Of a stretch of 64,000 bases of DNA, positions 1 to 9,499 are shown one piece after another. Both the position numbers and the translations under genes were made by a program. The stretch lies in the NCBI GenBank assembly GCA_039105265.1, contig JAPFFF010000004.1, forward strand, positions 3,348,001 to 3,412,000. Direction: 5' to 3'. This DNA comes from Tritrichomonas musculus (Eukaryota > Parabasalia > Tritrichomonadida > Tritrichomonadidae). The stretch's first letter is position 1. Each line of letters starts with the position of its first letter. The notes beneath the pieces were generated by a model, which saw nothing but the letters and a program-made list of their open reading frames with translations, was not told where the DNA came from and did not search any database.

Positions 1-1567
1 TATCAATCTTATTGGTTTCGTTTCGTTCGGTGGTTTCTTTTTCTTTTTCTTTTAATTGTTGTGGATCATTTTGATTTTCTTTTTTGGCCAATTGTTCAAT
101 AATTGTTTGGATCTTCTCTGATCTAGAAATCAGATCTTGGTTATTTTCATCTGGCTCAATTCTGAGTTTGTTTTCAATTGAATTGAAATTCAGGCAGAGT
201 TGATCAAATATTTTCTGATTTGCGGAAACTTGCAACTCAAGCTTAGAAATTTGATCTTGAAGTTGATTAATTTCTTGCTTGTCGCCATTATTAGACCTTA
301 GCTGTTCTTGAAGTGACATGATATGTTCTTGCATTTGTTCTATTTGTTTATAATTTGTTTCTTTTTCTTTATTTTCTTTAGTAATTAAAGTTGCAAATTC
401 ATTCATCTTATCTTCATAGAACTTGACCTTTTGGTTTGGATCTGAAATATGAGATCCTTTTTCAATAATATCATCTTTGGTATGTTGAACATCTTCAGGA
501 GCAGCAGAAAGTCCGTGTCCAATCAATAAAATTCTTCTCTGGATTTCCTTTGTACGTTCTGAAAAATCAGCATTACTATCCATTTTTCTGCCATCAACAG
601 ATGATAATGCAATCTGGAGACTTTGAAGACAATCTTCGAGAATTTTTTCTTTTCTCTGTGATTCCTCTATTTTCTCTAACATTAAGTCAACTTTCAATTT
701 CAGATTAGCCATTTCATCGGAATTTTTTTGATCAGTTTCGGTTTGTTGCTGTTGCTGCTGAAGTTGCTCGAGAACTTCATCTTTCATTTGTTGAAGTTCA
801 AATTTAACCATTGAAATATTATGGCCGTCTTGCATCTTCATCTTGAGTAATTGAAGTTCTTTCTCAAAATTCATTTGAGCCGATTGAAGCAATTCTTTGT
901 GCCTCTTTCTTTCACTTTCAATATCCGACTTAAGTTCATGATTTTCGTTTTCAAGACGAGAAATATTATTTTCAAGAAGCAAAATCCGGTCATCATTTGT
1001 TGATATTGAATCCATCCGATCCGATATATCATGATTCAACGAAATTAAAATTTTTTGTATTATTTGTGAATGATCTTGAGATGAAAGCTTTAAAGCTTCA
1101 GTAAGTCCTTGTACTTCCATATTTGGAGAATTTTCGCATTCATCTATTATAATACCTAAAATTTTTTTATTATAATTATCCGATTTTTCTTTTTCTATCT
1201 GAATAGTATTTAAAAGATTATTAATTTCTTCAATTTCCTTAATCATTCGATTAAATTCTTTTGAATTTTCTCCGCTCTTTTTTCTTTGAATAATGAGGAG
1301 TGCAAGATCTTTCAAAGCTTGAAATTTGATTGTTTGAACTTGAGCATCCCATGTATCATCTTGAATATTTTCGTTTACAATATCTGCAATTATATTAATT
1401 GGTTTAATAAGAATAGTATCTAATCTTTCTTTTACTTTCGAATAATCGGTTGTTTGTAAATTTTCAGGAGCAAAATAATGAATCATTGTCTTTCCTCGAT
1501 GAATTCTAATTTCATCAAGTGACTTAGATCCTTGAATTTTTTCGTTGTTTGAACCTTCTGGATTCAT
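1..1567 (-). CDS. Coiled-coil protein, 3' end outside window
   Basis: An open frame runs on the minus strand from ATG at 1567 (protein begins MNPEGSNNEKI) to the window edge, giving about 522 residues with no stop seen. After a mixed N-terminal part of about 170 residues, the chain is a long heptad-rich coiled coil (for example RLENENHELKSDIESE and LQEQLRSNNGDKQEINQLQD) with a short Gln run (LEQLQQQQQQTETDQ). No enzymatic motif is visible. Trichomonads encode very many such coiled-coil proteins, several of them cytoskeletal, but I do not recognise this one. Function unknown; the C-terminus lies outside the window. Confidence 0.8.
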   Translation of the reverse strand, partial: MNPEGSNNEKIQGSKSLDEIRIHRGKTMIHYFAPENLQTTDYSKVKERLDTILIKPINIIADIVNENIQDDTWDAQVQTIKFQALKDLALLIIQRKKSGENSKEFNRMIKEIEEINNLLNTIQIEKEKSDNYNKKILGIIIDECENSPNMEVQGLTEALKLSSQDHSQIIQKILISLNHDISDRMDSISTNDDRILLLENNISRLENENHELKSDIESERKRHKELLQSAQMNFEKELQLLKMKMQDGHNISMVKFELQQMKDEVLEQLQQQQQQTETDQKNSDEMANLKLKVDLMLEKIEESQRKEKILEDCLQSLQIALSSVDGRKMDSNADFSERTKEIQRRILLIGHGLSAAPEDVQHTKDDIIEKGSHISDPNQKVKFYEDKMNEFATLITKENKEKETNYKQIEQMQEHIMSLQEQLRSNNGDKQEINQLQDQISKLELQVSANQKIFDQLCLNFNSIENKLRIEPDENNQDLISRSEKIQTIIEQLAKKENQNDPQQLKEKEKETTERNETNKID

Positions 1568-1961
1568 CAATGGTTTTCTAATTGAACTAGAAATTTTATT
1601 TATTCAAATATTTGAGGGAATAAATATAAATTAAGATCAAAAATAATCATTCTAAATCTTGATGTTTTTATATCAATCTAGTATTTATTTTTAATTCTAT
1701 ATTTTTTATAAATATGATATTAATAGAAATATTGAATTTAATTTGCAATATTATCGATATTGCCCAGTAATTAATAATATTTTTTCATATTTTTTCATAT
1801 TGAAAAAATTTGATAAAAGCCTTCAAATTTAATAAAAAGTCAAAATCCTTTGATATTTATAGAATCTTAATAAATGTGATGGGGTAAAATACAATTTTTA
1901 AAAAAATTAATTCAATTGTTTTTGAACCGTAGACCGTTAATTTTTGAAATTTTATTAAACT
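1568..1961. other. AT-rich spacer
   Basis: Non-coding AT-rich DNA between the 5' end of the coiled-coil gene and the left end of the pogo-like element. I see no RNA gene or convincing repeat here. Confidence 0.5.
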
Positions 1962-4030
1962 TAAAGGAAATAACGATGATCTATTGAAAAAAATAGAGAT
2001 CATTTCGGTTACTGTTTTAAAAATTGACCTTTAAGATAAATTTTTTTATTTTCATAAAACAAGGAAAAAGCAAACAGAAAAAACACGAAATTTCCAGGAA
2101 TAATGATTTTATCAATTGAAAAAAATCTCATCTCAGTATTCCTTATCGTTTTTTTGGCTATTTTCATTCAAGATATATTATCAGCAACATTTCTCATTTC
2201 CTTTAAACATTTGACAAGGAGACAGGTATTAGAACGCGTAATTATTTTTTGCTATACGGTTTAGAGTTGTAAAAGCACTCTTCTTTGTGAAAATTGTTAG
2301 ATGGATATTCAAATTTTAATAAAAAAGTATTTTTGCGAAATTTTATGGAACTTTTGGTTTTATTAATTTATAATATAATGATAAATACAAAAAATTAAAG
2401 TAGAAAGTAATCAATAAATATTTTTTATTCAATGTTAATTCTAAAACTATTTGCATGCACATCTTCCCATGTTAAACGCGTATTTTCTGCTTTTATTTGT
2501 GCTTCTGTTTTGTTTTCTTCGACTGCTAAACGTTCGGGAGAGTAATGTCTAACTGATCTGGCACATCCTCTCAGAATTTTAATCTTTTGAGTATTGTTTT
2601 TGGTTATCTCGAGCGTAATACCTGCTTGTCTAAAAGCGCTTGCTGTAGAAAATGGATCTGTTGAACGATAAACCGAAGTGACTATTTTAATTATATTTTT
2701 GCTTTGAGCAGAAAAATTTGGGGGTGGCTGTACTCTGAACCTTGAGACCCTCTTTGAGAATCCAAATACTCCAAGATCTAATGCTTGGGTTTGATCAGAG
2801 GAGTGAGGGGGAAGATAAATAATTTTAATATTATCTTCACCTTTGATCACTACGTCAAGAACAGCATGATGAGCTCTGAGTCCGTCTGCAATTACGTAAA
2901 CAGGGCCCCAATAATTGTATTTTGTTCGTTTTAGTTGGAGATGTGGAATAAATATCTTTTCCCACCATTGTAAAAAAATTGCGGTTGTTATAAAACCGTT
3001 TGGCTGATAAAATTGATAAAAACTATTTCTAGGTAAAACATTATAAACTTCTGAGTCAATAGTTTTTCGAGGTAAAATCAAGCTTGGTTTTGGATTTTCA
3101 CCATCAAGGGCAATTGCCACAATGGCAGATGATCTTTTTGAATTTCGATCATAGGGCAAGAAAACTTTTTCTGAGGAAAAATTTTCAGGAACTATTACTG
3201 TAACTTCTCTTGAATCAACATATTCTTGGAAGCCAACTTCATCTAAATTATAGACAAAACTAGGATTGGCATTTTCAACATTATGTTCTAATAAAGAAAA
3301 GTAATCGTCAATGGTCTGTTCTGGACATGCTAAACGGTTTTGGTCAAAAGGTACCCCAATACTTGTTTTAAAAGAGAAATATCTTTTAACATAATGCCGA
3401 ACCGAGTCAATATGGAAAGCAAGGTTAAATCTTTCTAATATAAGTTCAGTAACTTCATCAAATGAAGGGAAAAATCCTTTATTGTGCCAACACTTGATCA
3501 TTGTCTCCAATTCTTGTTCTTGGTTTTTGTTCAATAGCTTTGGTCTACCTCGAGGTAGCAAAGTACCTTGTTGTTGAATTTTGTAGTACTGCTTTTGTAC
3601 ACAATGTCGGCTTCCAAACATTAGACCTAATTGAGAAAAAGATACACAGTTGGGTGGATCATGCAGATACTCAATAAGCAACTTACATTGTTCTCTGAAA
3701 GATTGTGCATTAATCCATCTAGGATCTTTCAGCATTTGTGAATATGAATCCATTGCTCTCTGGTCTGGAGATTCAAATGGTTTCACAATTCTCTTTGGAG
3801 GGATTAGAAAATCAGTCAACTAACAAATGAAATGGTCGATCATTGAATTCTTTTTGAATGCTTATCTATTTCATATCATTCAAAAAGTTTCACTGCTCAT
3901 GGTTTTTTAAAAATAATTTAAAATTGAGAATGTTTTATATTAAATTGAGAAATTTTTCATAATTTTTTTGAATTAAACCGAAATGCTCACTGTTTTTTTC
4001 AATTGCTCACCGTTATTTCCCACCTCTTTA
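1962..4030 (-). mobile_element. pogo-like DNA transposon (Tc1/mariner superfamily)
   Basis: A transposase gene is bracketed by imperfect terminal inverted repeats. The left end (about 1964-2012) contains AATAACGATGATCTATTGAA and ends in CATTTCGGTT. The reverse complement of the right end (about 3975-4028) reads AATAACGGTGAGCAATTGAA and also ends in CATTTCGGTT. Over about 42 aligned bases I count roughly seven mismatches. TA dinucleotides lie at the expected target duplication positions (1962-1963 and 4029-4030), but the left end lacks about 6 bases next to its TA that the right end has. The divergence of the ends suggests an older insertion. Similar sequence (near 2098-2140, AATAATG..TCAATTGAAAAAAAT) may be a subterminal repeat copy. 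Confidence 0.75.
2425..3753 (-). CDS. pogo-like DDE transposase
   Basis: The frame is open from 3819 but its first codon there is TTG preceded by a stop. The first in-frame ATG is at 3753 (MDSYSQML), giving about 442 residues; the true N-terminus may be lost. An N-terminal helix-turn-helix region (around SFSQLGLMFGSRHCVQKQY, then RGRPKLLNKNQEQEL) precedes a pogo-type catalytic core. Numbered from the TTG, the acidic residues are D193 (YNLDEVGF), D312 (VIADGLRAHHA) and D348 (LPPHSSDQTQALDLGVFG), a DD35D spacing. The third block matches the LPPxSxxxxQxLDxGVF signature of pogo/Tigger/Fot transposases. It would cut and paste its own element at TA. No internal stop is present, so catalytic function cannot be excluded, but the unusual start and diverged ends argue for an ageing copy. 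Confidence 0.8.
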   Translation of the reverse strand: MDSYSQMLKDPRWINAQSFREQCKLLIEYLHDPPNCVSFSQLGLMFGSRHCVQKQYYKIQQQGTLLPRGRPKLLNKNQEQELETMIKCWHNKGFFPSFDEVTELILERFNLAFHIDSVRHYVKRYFSFKTSIGVPFDQNRLACPEQTIDDYFSLLEHNVENANPSFVYNLDEVGFQEYVDSREVTVIVPENFSSEKVFLPYDRNSKRSSAIVAIALDGENPKPSLILPRKTIDSEVYNVLPRNSFYQFYQPNGFITTAIFLQWWEKIFIPHLQLKRTKYNYWGPVYVIADGLRAHHAVLDVVIKGEDNIKIIYLPPHSSDQTQALDLGVFGFSKRVSRFRVQPPPNFSAQSKNIIKIVTSVYRSTDPFSTASAFRQAGITLEITKNNTQKIKILRGCARSVRHYSPERLAVEENKTEAQIKAENTRLTWEDVHANSFRINIE

Positions 4031-4576
4031 GGTAAACGTTCTCTTTCACATTCATACGATATTTTGAGAGAAAAAAAATAAATAGTACCTTATTTTAATG
4101 AGCTCAAATAGCTCAAATAAAAATTAAAAAAAAAAATTCAGATTATATAAAATTTTAAAATTTTATTGATGTTAAATGAAATATTAATTAGTATTCATTA
4201 TTTGATATAGGAGTTAAGTTCATAATGAATATAATTGTATCAATTCGATTTCTTTGTGTCTAATAAAAAAAAAAAATCTAAAAATATTCCCAAACTCTAA
4301 GTATAACTGCTTTATTAATGTTTAAATTGTCATATAATGAAATAAACAGCTTTAATAAAGTTATATTACTACAATTCATAAAAATTCCTCTGACCAAATA
4401 TGTTTGAAAAGATATGGAAATTTATAAGAAAATATGATCGCTATCACTAATTAATGGTGAATATAATTAAATTCAATTAAATTATTTTTTGAGAATCTCA
4501 TCTATGTATACTATTCAATTAAAATTTTCTCTCATTTATTCTGATAAATTTGACGGTTAAATTTTACTTTTTAGGG
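4031..4576. other. AT-rich spacer
   Basis: Non-coding stretch with homopolymer A runs near 4125 and 4265. Apart from the possible initiator at 4532 I see nothing in it. Confidence 0.45.
4532..4537 (+). promoter_or_regulatory. Possible initiator (Inr) TCATTT
   Basis: TCATTTATT fits the trichomonad initiator TCA(+1)Y(T/A). It would place transcription start about 43 bases before the ATG at 4577. The same nine bases precede the Vta1-like gene (58793). A short motif in AT-rich DNA can occur by chance. Confidence 0.35.
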
Positions 4577-4936
4577 ATGAATTCTATGTGGCTCTGTGCC
4601 GACCCTGTATGCTCAATTGATCTTAAAAAGCATTCTCATGTTGAATTTTCTGGAGCACCTACACAGAAGCATAGCATCCCATCTCAAAACTCACCTTATC
4701 TTGGAATTTTCAAAGATCACCCTATTAATATCGGAAAAAGAATCAAGAGACCATTGACTCCTTTTTCTTTCCCAGCAAATGGTATATCAATGAATCAAAA
4801 TTTTAAAAAATCCAATTATCAACCAGATTTTGATCCTATAATCTCTATTTCTCCGCCTTCTATTTCCCAAAAATTTGATACAAGCCAAGATAATGGTAAA
4901 AATGGATGTAACTTTAATGTTATCTCCATCTTTTAG
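4577..4936 (+). CDS. Small hypothetical protein
   Basis: The frame is open from a TTG at 4550, but the first ATG is at 4577 (MNSMWLCADPVC), giving 119 residues. Composition is richer in Pro, Ser and mixed codons than the surrounding spacer (PTQKHSIPSQNSPYLG, RPLTPFSFPANG), which supports real coding. There is no membrane segment, coiled coil or catalytic motif, and the chain looks largely disordered. A possible Inr lies 43 bases upstream. I do not recognise a family; a chance open frame remains possible. Confidence 0.5.
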   Translation: MNSMWLCADPVCSIDLKKHSHVEFSGAPTQKHSIPSQNSPYLGIFKDHPINIGKRIKRPLTPFSFPANGISMNQNFKKSNYQPDFDPIISISPPSISQKFDTSQDNGKNGCNFNVISIF

Positions 4937-5589
4937 TACAATTGTTTAAAATACTATCCTTTTTAAAGGTTTTTATTTTTATATTAAATTGTTCGAATTT
5001 AACTAAAACTTAAAATTGTTAATGTGCATTGGGTTTATTACAAATGTTTATTTCACCATCAATTATATCAGATATTTCATTATATTCTTTTCAAAACATT
5101 CATACTCTTTTTATGCTATTTCACTTTTAGAATTGAATTTATTTACATGTTCGTTTAAGAAATTTATTATATGAATTCGAAAAAGAATGATAATAATTTG
5201 ATAAATAATCTGAAAAGTGAAGACCTTCTTAGGAAATATCATGTTTTTTGTTCAGTAGAATATTAATTGATTACCAAAAAAATGTGAAACGTTCAAAATT
5301 TTTTTATATTCATTTCTAATGATTAATGAATTTTAGCTCTTTAAGGTAAAATAGAAATAGAAATCAAATAAACTTAATGTTTAAATCAAAGCTTATAATT
5401 TGGTACTCATGAAATCATCAATCAGTTCTCTAGAGAAAGGTCAAATTCAACCAAATATTTTAATTGAAAAAAATCTGTAAATGAGAGTATGTGGATCAAG
5501 TTTTGTGTTCAATAAACGAAATTTAAGAATAATTGTGACATAGAGCGATAATTAAATACTTTCACAAAAAGTCTTCTTAAAGACTTGAA
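4937..5589. other. AT-rich spacer
   Basis: Intergenic DNA between the small hypothetical gene and the kinase gene. No supported gene on either strand; a 72-residue minus frame at its right edge is a shadow of the kinase. Confidence 0.45.
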
Positions 5590-6501
5590 ATGAACTTTTT
5601 TATCGGACCCTACCAATTCCTCGAGCCAATCGGTGCTGGGTCCTTTGGACAGGTCATTAAAGTTCTCCATAGACCAACTGGGATGCAATTTGCTTGCAAA
5701 GTTATAAATATTATTCAAATCAAACAAGATCCAAAAACCTACGAAAATTTCAAAAACGAACTTACAGCGAATTCACAAATGGTTCATCCTGGTATTGTTC
5801 GGCTTTACGATGTTCAATGTGATCAACAAAATATTTATTTAATATTAGAGTTATGCCCTGGTGGAACCTTAGAAGATCTGGTAAGAAGTAGTAATGGGCT
5901 TAGTGAATCGCAAGCTCTTGGATTTTTCATCCAAATTATGAGAGCAATTGAATATATACATAATCAATCATATGCCCATCGAGATATTACACTAAATAAT
6001 ATATTGATCGGCGCTGATGGGCGTGCAAAACTAACAGATTTTGGACTTTGTAAAAGAAGACCAATTTCTAGTATGTGCACAACAATGTGCGGAACTTTCG
6101 TTTATATATCACCAGAAATAATAACAAAACAGCAATACGATGCATTTAAAGTTGATATCTGGAGTGCAGGAATTTGCCTTTATTCAATGGTTTCAAATCA
6201 TCTTCCATGGATGCTTGACGATAATATTCCTACCGAAAGAATATTTGACGAAACTGCAAAACAGATTTGCAGCGGACAGATTATTTATGATGACACTATG
6301 AGTGATGAACTTAAAGATTTACTTTCATCAATGCTAAGATTAGACCCTGATGAGAGGCCATCACCAAGTGATATTCTAGCTCATCCTTGGTTTCAAAATA
6401 TACAGCAAGACGAAGAAATCGATATTCCTTCTGCTGATCCCAATTTAATTAATTTAGTTCAATCGTTAATTTCCCAATTAGACGCCTTTTCTATATATTG
6501 A
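5590..6501 (+). CDS. CAMK-like serine/threonine protein kinase
   Basis: A complete kinase domain nearly fills this 303-residue protein. Visible motifs are the glycine loop GAGSFGQV (15-22), ATP lysine K37 (FACKVIN), helix-C glutamate around E57, catalytic HRD at 130-132, N137, DFG at 150-152, SPE in the P+1 region (YISPEI), the DIWSAGICLYSM helix-F stretch and the terminal RPSPSDILAHPWF of CAMK/AMPK-like kinases. The catalytic loop reads HRDITLNN, so the usual lysine two residues after the catalytic Asp (HRDLKPEN) is Thr134, which is unusual for a Ser/Thr kinase. Only about 30 residues follow the domain. It probably acts in cytoplasmic phosphorylation cascades; substrate unknown. Intronless, unlike the second kinase in this window. 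Confidence 0.9.
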   Translation: MNFFIGPYQFLEPIGAGSFGQVIKVLHRPTGMQFACKVINIIQIKQDPKTYENFKNELTANSQMVHPGIVRLYDVQCDQQNIYLILELCPGGTLEDLVRSSNGLSESQALGFFIQIMRAIEYIHNQSYAHRDITLNNILIGADGRAKLTDFGLCKRRPISSMCTTMCGTFVYISPEIITKQQYDAFKVDIWSAGICLYSMVSNHLPWMLDDNIPTERIFDETAKQICSGQIIYDDTMSDELKDLLSSMLRLDPDERPSPSDILAHPWFQNIQQDEEIDIPSADPNLINLVQSLISQLDAFSIY

Positions 6502-7144
6502 ATTTTTTTATTGTGAATCATTTATGATTTTGCTTCTTTTCTACCATTAATGATTTGCATTTTAATCGGTAATATGACATAACTTTTGTTATTTTCTTTG
6601 CTTTTTTGCTAAAACTCTTGTTTATTAAAAATAAAACAATTATTTTTATTATTGTTATTATTCTTTTAATTATCTTTTCGATAATATTCTCCAAAAAATT
6701 TATTATACAAAAAATATTTGCCAAAGTTGAAACTTATATAAAATAATTGTGAATATTGATGATTAATATCATATCATGGGAAATTACAGAGAATGAACTT
6801 TAGTTTAAGAATATATTATTAGTTTGTTTTCCTAATTGATTAAACGATAAGTATTGAAAATTATTTATTTCATATTGAATTTTGAATTTAAAAAATATTT
6901 AAACCGACCATATAATATATTAAATTTAAATAAAACAGATATATTTGTAAGTTAGAATATAGTGATTATTTTGTAACAAAGACTTAATGCAATTCAATAA
7001 GTTTAAATTTTGAATACAAAATTTGACTGTTTTTGAAAATTTTGCATGTAAAAAATAAAGATAACCTCCGAAAAAATTATAAAAGTTTCACCTTTATAAC
7101 AAATTGATAGAATTTGTTACTTTATCTTAAATCAGATTTAAAAA
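6502..7144. other. AT-rich spacer
   Basis: Intergenic DNA upstream of the phosphatase gene. A 68-residue minus frame (6518-6724) is made of Ile/Lys/Asn-type AT codons and is not credible. Confidence 0.45.
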
Positions 7145-9499
7145 ATGGAATCTGTTGAATCAATCATTTCTCTTTTCGAACCTTTTTTTGATCAGGATGC
7201 CACTCCAGTTGATGATGTGTATCCTATGCCTTCTTTTCCTCGAATAGATGTTCATTTATTAAATGATTTATTTAATCTTTCGAAAGAAACTCTAAAAAAA
7301 AACAAAGCTCTTCTCGAGATTTCATCGCCAATGATAGTAGTAGGTGATTTACATGGAAACTTAATAGATTTTTTAAAGATTTTATATTATTTTGGAGTTC
7401 CACCAAAAAGCCGTTACCTCTTCCTTGGAGATTTTGTCGATAGAGGAAGATATTCTGTAAATGTTATTAGCTTAATTTTATCTTTAATGGTCAAATATCC
7501 AAACGACATTTACTTAATCAGAGGAAATCATGAATTTTCGCATATCAATCGTGCATATGGTTTTTTCGATGAATGTTTAAATACATATGGAAGCGAACAA
7601 ATTTGGAACCAATTTCAAGAAGTATTTAGCTATTTGCCTTTAGCAGCTGTTATTGGCGGATCAGTTTTTTGTGTACATGGAGGTCTATCTCCTCTGTTGA
7701 AATCACTTGATTCAATTCGAGACTTACCTCTCCCAATTCCAAATTATTTCAATAATACAATGATTTCTGATTTAGTTTGGTCTGACCCTGTTGATACAGT
7801 TAGAGGATTTCAACTTAATCACCGTGGATCAGGCCAAATATTTGGTCCTGACGTTGTTGAAAACTTTCTAAGATATAATAAATTAAAGATCATGATACGT
7901 GGGCACCAATGCACTCTTGCCGGATTCAAGCCATTTGCCAATTTTATGGGAATAACTGTCTTTTCCAGCAGTAACTATTGTTCCTCCATTTGCAACAAAT
8001 GTGGAGTTGTTTCAATAAAAGACCGTGATGTATCATTTTATAATATTGAAGAATCTGATATGGGTCTTTCACCAAGCGCAACAATGTGTCTGCCGATTGA
8101 TGGTGATGTTGGCCTGAAAAGAATATTTAGAACTATTTCAAGACCAGACTTCCATAAAGAAATTTCACCGACGATCAACTCCCCACTTCAAGAGCAAGAT
8201 CAAAACAATGATAATGAAGGAGATGAAGAAGAGGAGGAAGAAGATGAAGACGAATTTAACTTTCAATTACGAAATCCACCTACAAAACCATATACTTTCC
8301 AACAAACAGGGCAATACCAGCCATCGCAGCAACAGTATAACTCAGTAATGCAAATGAGAGTAAACATGATACTCAATCAACAACAGCAGCAAATAAACAA
8401 TTCAATTTTACAGAAAAATGTGCCAAATATTCCTTCTGATATAGACAAAAAAGAAGAACAAAGCCAGAAAGAAGATCAAGATGAGAAAGCAAATCCAGAA
8501 GAAGAAAGCAACGAAAACCCTGTACAGGTTCAGCAACCAGATGAAAAGGAAGAACAAAATCAACCAGAAGAAAAGCAAGAGCGACCAGAACAACTATCAA
8601 ATGAAGGAAACACTGATAAAATCGAACAAAATTCAGTTGAACAGCAACCTGAAGAAGAAGAAAGCAACGAAAAGATCGAACAGCCAGTTCAACAAACCCC
8701 ACAAGAAGAAAAATCAGAACAACAACAAAACGACGAAAAACTTCAAGAAAGTTCTGAAGAAGAAAAAGTCGAGCAAAATACAGAAGAACAATCAGAGGAA
8801 AACAAAGAAAATCTCGAACAGCAACAGCCATTAGAAGAAAACAAAGAAGAAGAAAAACAGATTTCCGAAACTCATCAAGAAAGCAAAGAAAAATCAGAAG
8901 AACCAGAAAGCCAGCCAAATCCAGAAGAACTATCAAAGCAGCCAGAAGAAGAAATCGAGCAACAACAACAAGAACAATCGCATGATAAAGAAGAAAAAGA
9001 ACAGAAAGAGCAACCAGAGCAAAATAAAGAAGAAGAAGAGAAAAAAGAAGAAGAAAATCAGCAAAAACAAGATCAAGATGACCATCAAGATCATCCTCAA
9101 GAAGATGAGAAGCATACAGAAAACGAAGAACAGCAAGAACAACAACAATCGCAAGTTGAAGAAGCTCAGAATGAAGCTAAATCTTCTTCAGAAGAAGAGC
9201 AAAAGGAGCAACTTCCAGAACAAAAAGGACAAGAAGAACAGAATTTCCACCAAGAACAAGCAGAATCTCCTTCCAAGCAAGAAAACGAAGTTGGAAAGGA
9301 GAAAGTCGAACAACAGCAACAAAAAGAACCACACACACCAAAGGCTAAGCACGTGAAACTTGCTCTTCCGCCAATTCCAAAGTCGCCTGGCTCACCTTCC
9401 TCAATTAGTGTCACTTTTGGAAATGAGCCACGTGGCTCAACCCACCAAAACTTCCTTCAAAGATCTCAATCAGTGATTGACAGCCTCGGCGGTGTGTAG
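7145..9499 (+). CDS. PP1-like serine/threonine phosphatase with long Glu/Gln-rich tail
   Basis: Residues about 1-310 form a PPP-family phosphatase catalytic domain. Visible are GDLHG (67-71), GDFVDRG (95-101), GNHE (127-130), NRAYGFFDEC, HGG (178-180), RGH (252-254) and VFSSSNYC, supplying the metal ligands and catalytic histidine of the PP1/PP2A class. The spacing and NRAYGFF are closest to PP1. From about residue 345 to 745 the protein turns into a low-complexity tail of Glu, Gln, Lys and Ser (runs such as EEEEEDEDEF, NEEQQEQQQSQ), then ends in a Pro/Ser-rich segment with no similarity I recognise. A typical PP1 has about 320-330 residues, so over half of this 784-residue protein is tail, likely disordered and perhaps a binding or localisation platform (inference). 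Confidence 0.9.
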   Translation: MESVESIISLFEPFFDQDATPVDDVYPMPSFPRIDVHLLNDLFNLSKETLKKNKALLEISSPMIVVGDLHGNLIDFLKILYYFGVPPKSRYLFLGDFVDRGRYSVNVISLILSLMVKYPNDIYLIRGNHEFSHINRAYGFFDECLNTYGSEQIWNQFQEVFSYLPLAAVIGGSVFCVHGGLSPLLKSLDSIRDLPLPIPNYFNNTMISDLVWSDPVDTVRGFQLNHRGSGQIFGPDVVENFLRYNKLKIMIRGHQCTLAGFKPFANFMGITVFSSSNYCSSICNKCGVVSIKDRDVSFYNIEESDMGLSPSATMCLPIDGDVGLKRIFRTISRPDFHKEISPTINSPLQEQDQNNDNEGDEEEEEEDEDEFNFQLRNPPTKPYTFQQTGQYQPSQQQYNSVMQMRVNMILNQQQQQINNSILQKNVPNIPSDIDKKEEQSQKEDQDEKANPEEESNENPVQVQQPDEKEEQNQPEEKQERPEQLSNEGNTDKIEQNSVEQQPEEEESNEKIEQPVQQTPQEEKSEQQQNDEKLQESSEEEKVEQNTEEQSEENKENLEQQQPLEENKEEEKQISETHQESKEKSEEPESQPNPEELSKQPEEEIEQQQQEQSHDKEEKEQKEQPEQNKEEEEKKEEENQQKQDQDDHQDHPQEDEKHTENEEQQEQQQSQVEEAQNEAKSSSEEEQKEQLPEQKGQEEQNFHQEQAESPSKQENEVGKEKVEQQQQKEPHTPKAKHVKLALPPIPKSPGSPSSISVTFGNEPRGSTHQNFLQRSQSVIDSLGGV

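Noticed and set aside
8373-9154. Leu/Phe-rich frames opposite the phosphatase tail and a Lys/Asn-rich frame on the same strand
   Set aside because: These are antisense or shifted shadows of the repetitive Glu/Gln codons (GAA, CAA), not separate genes.
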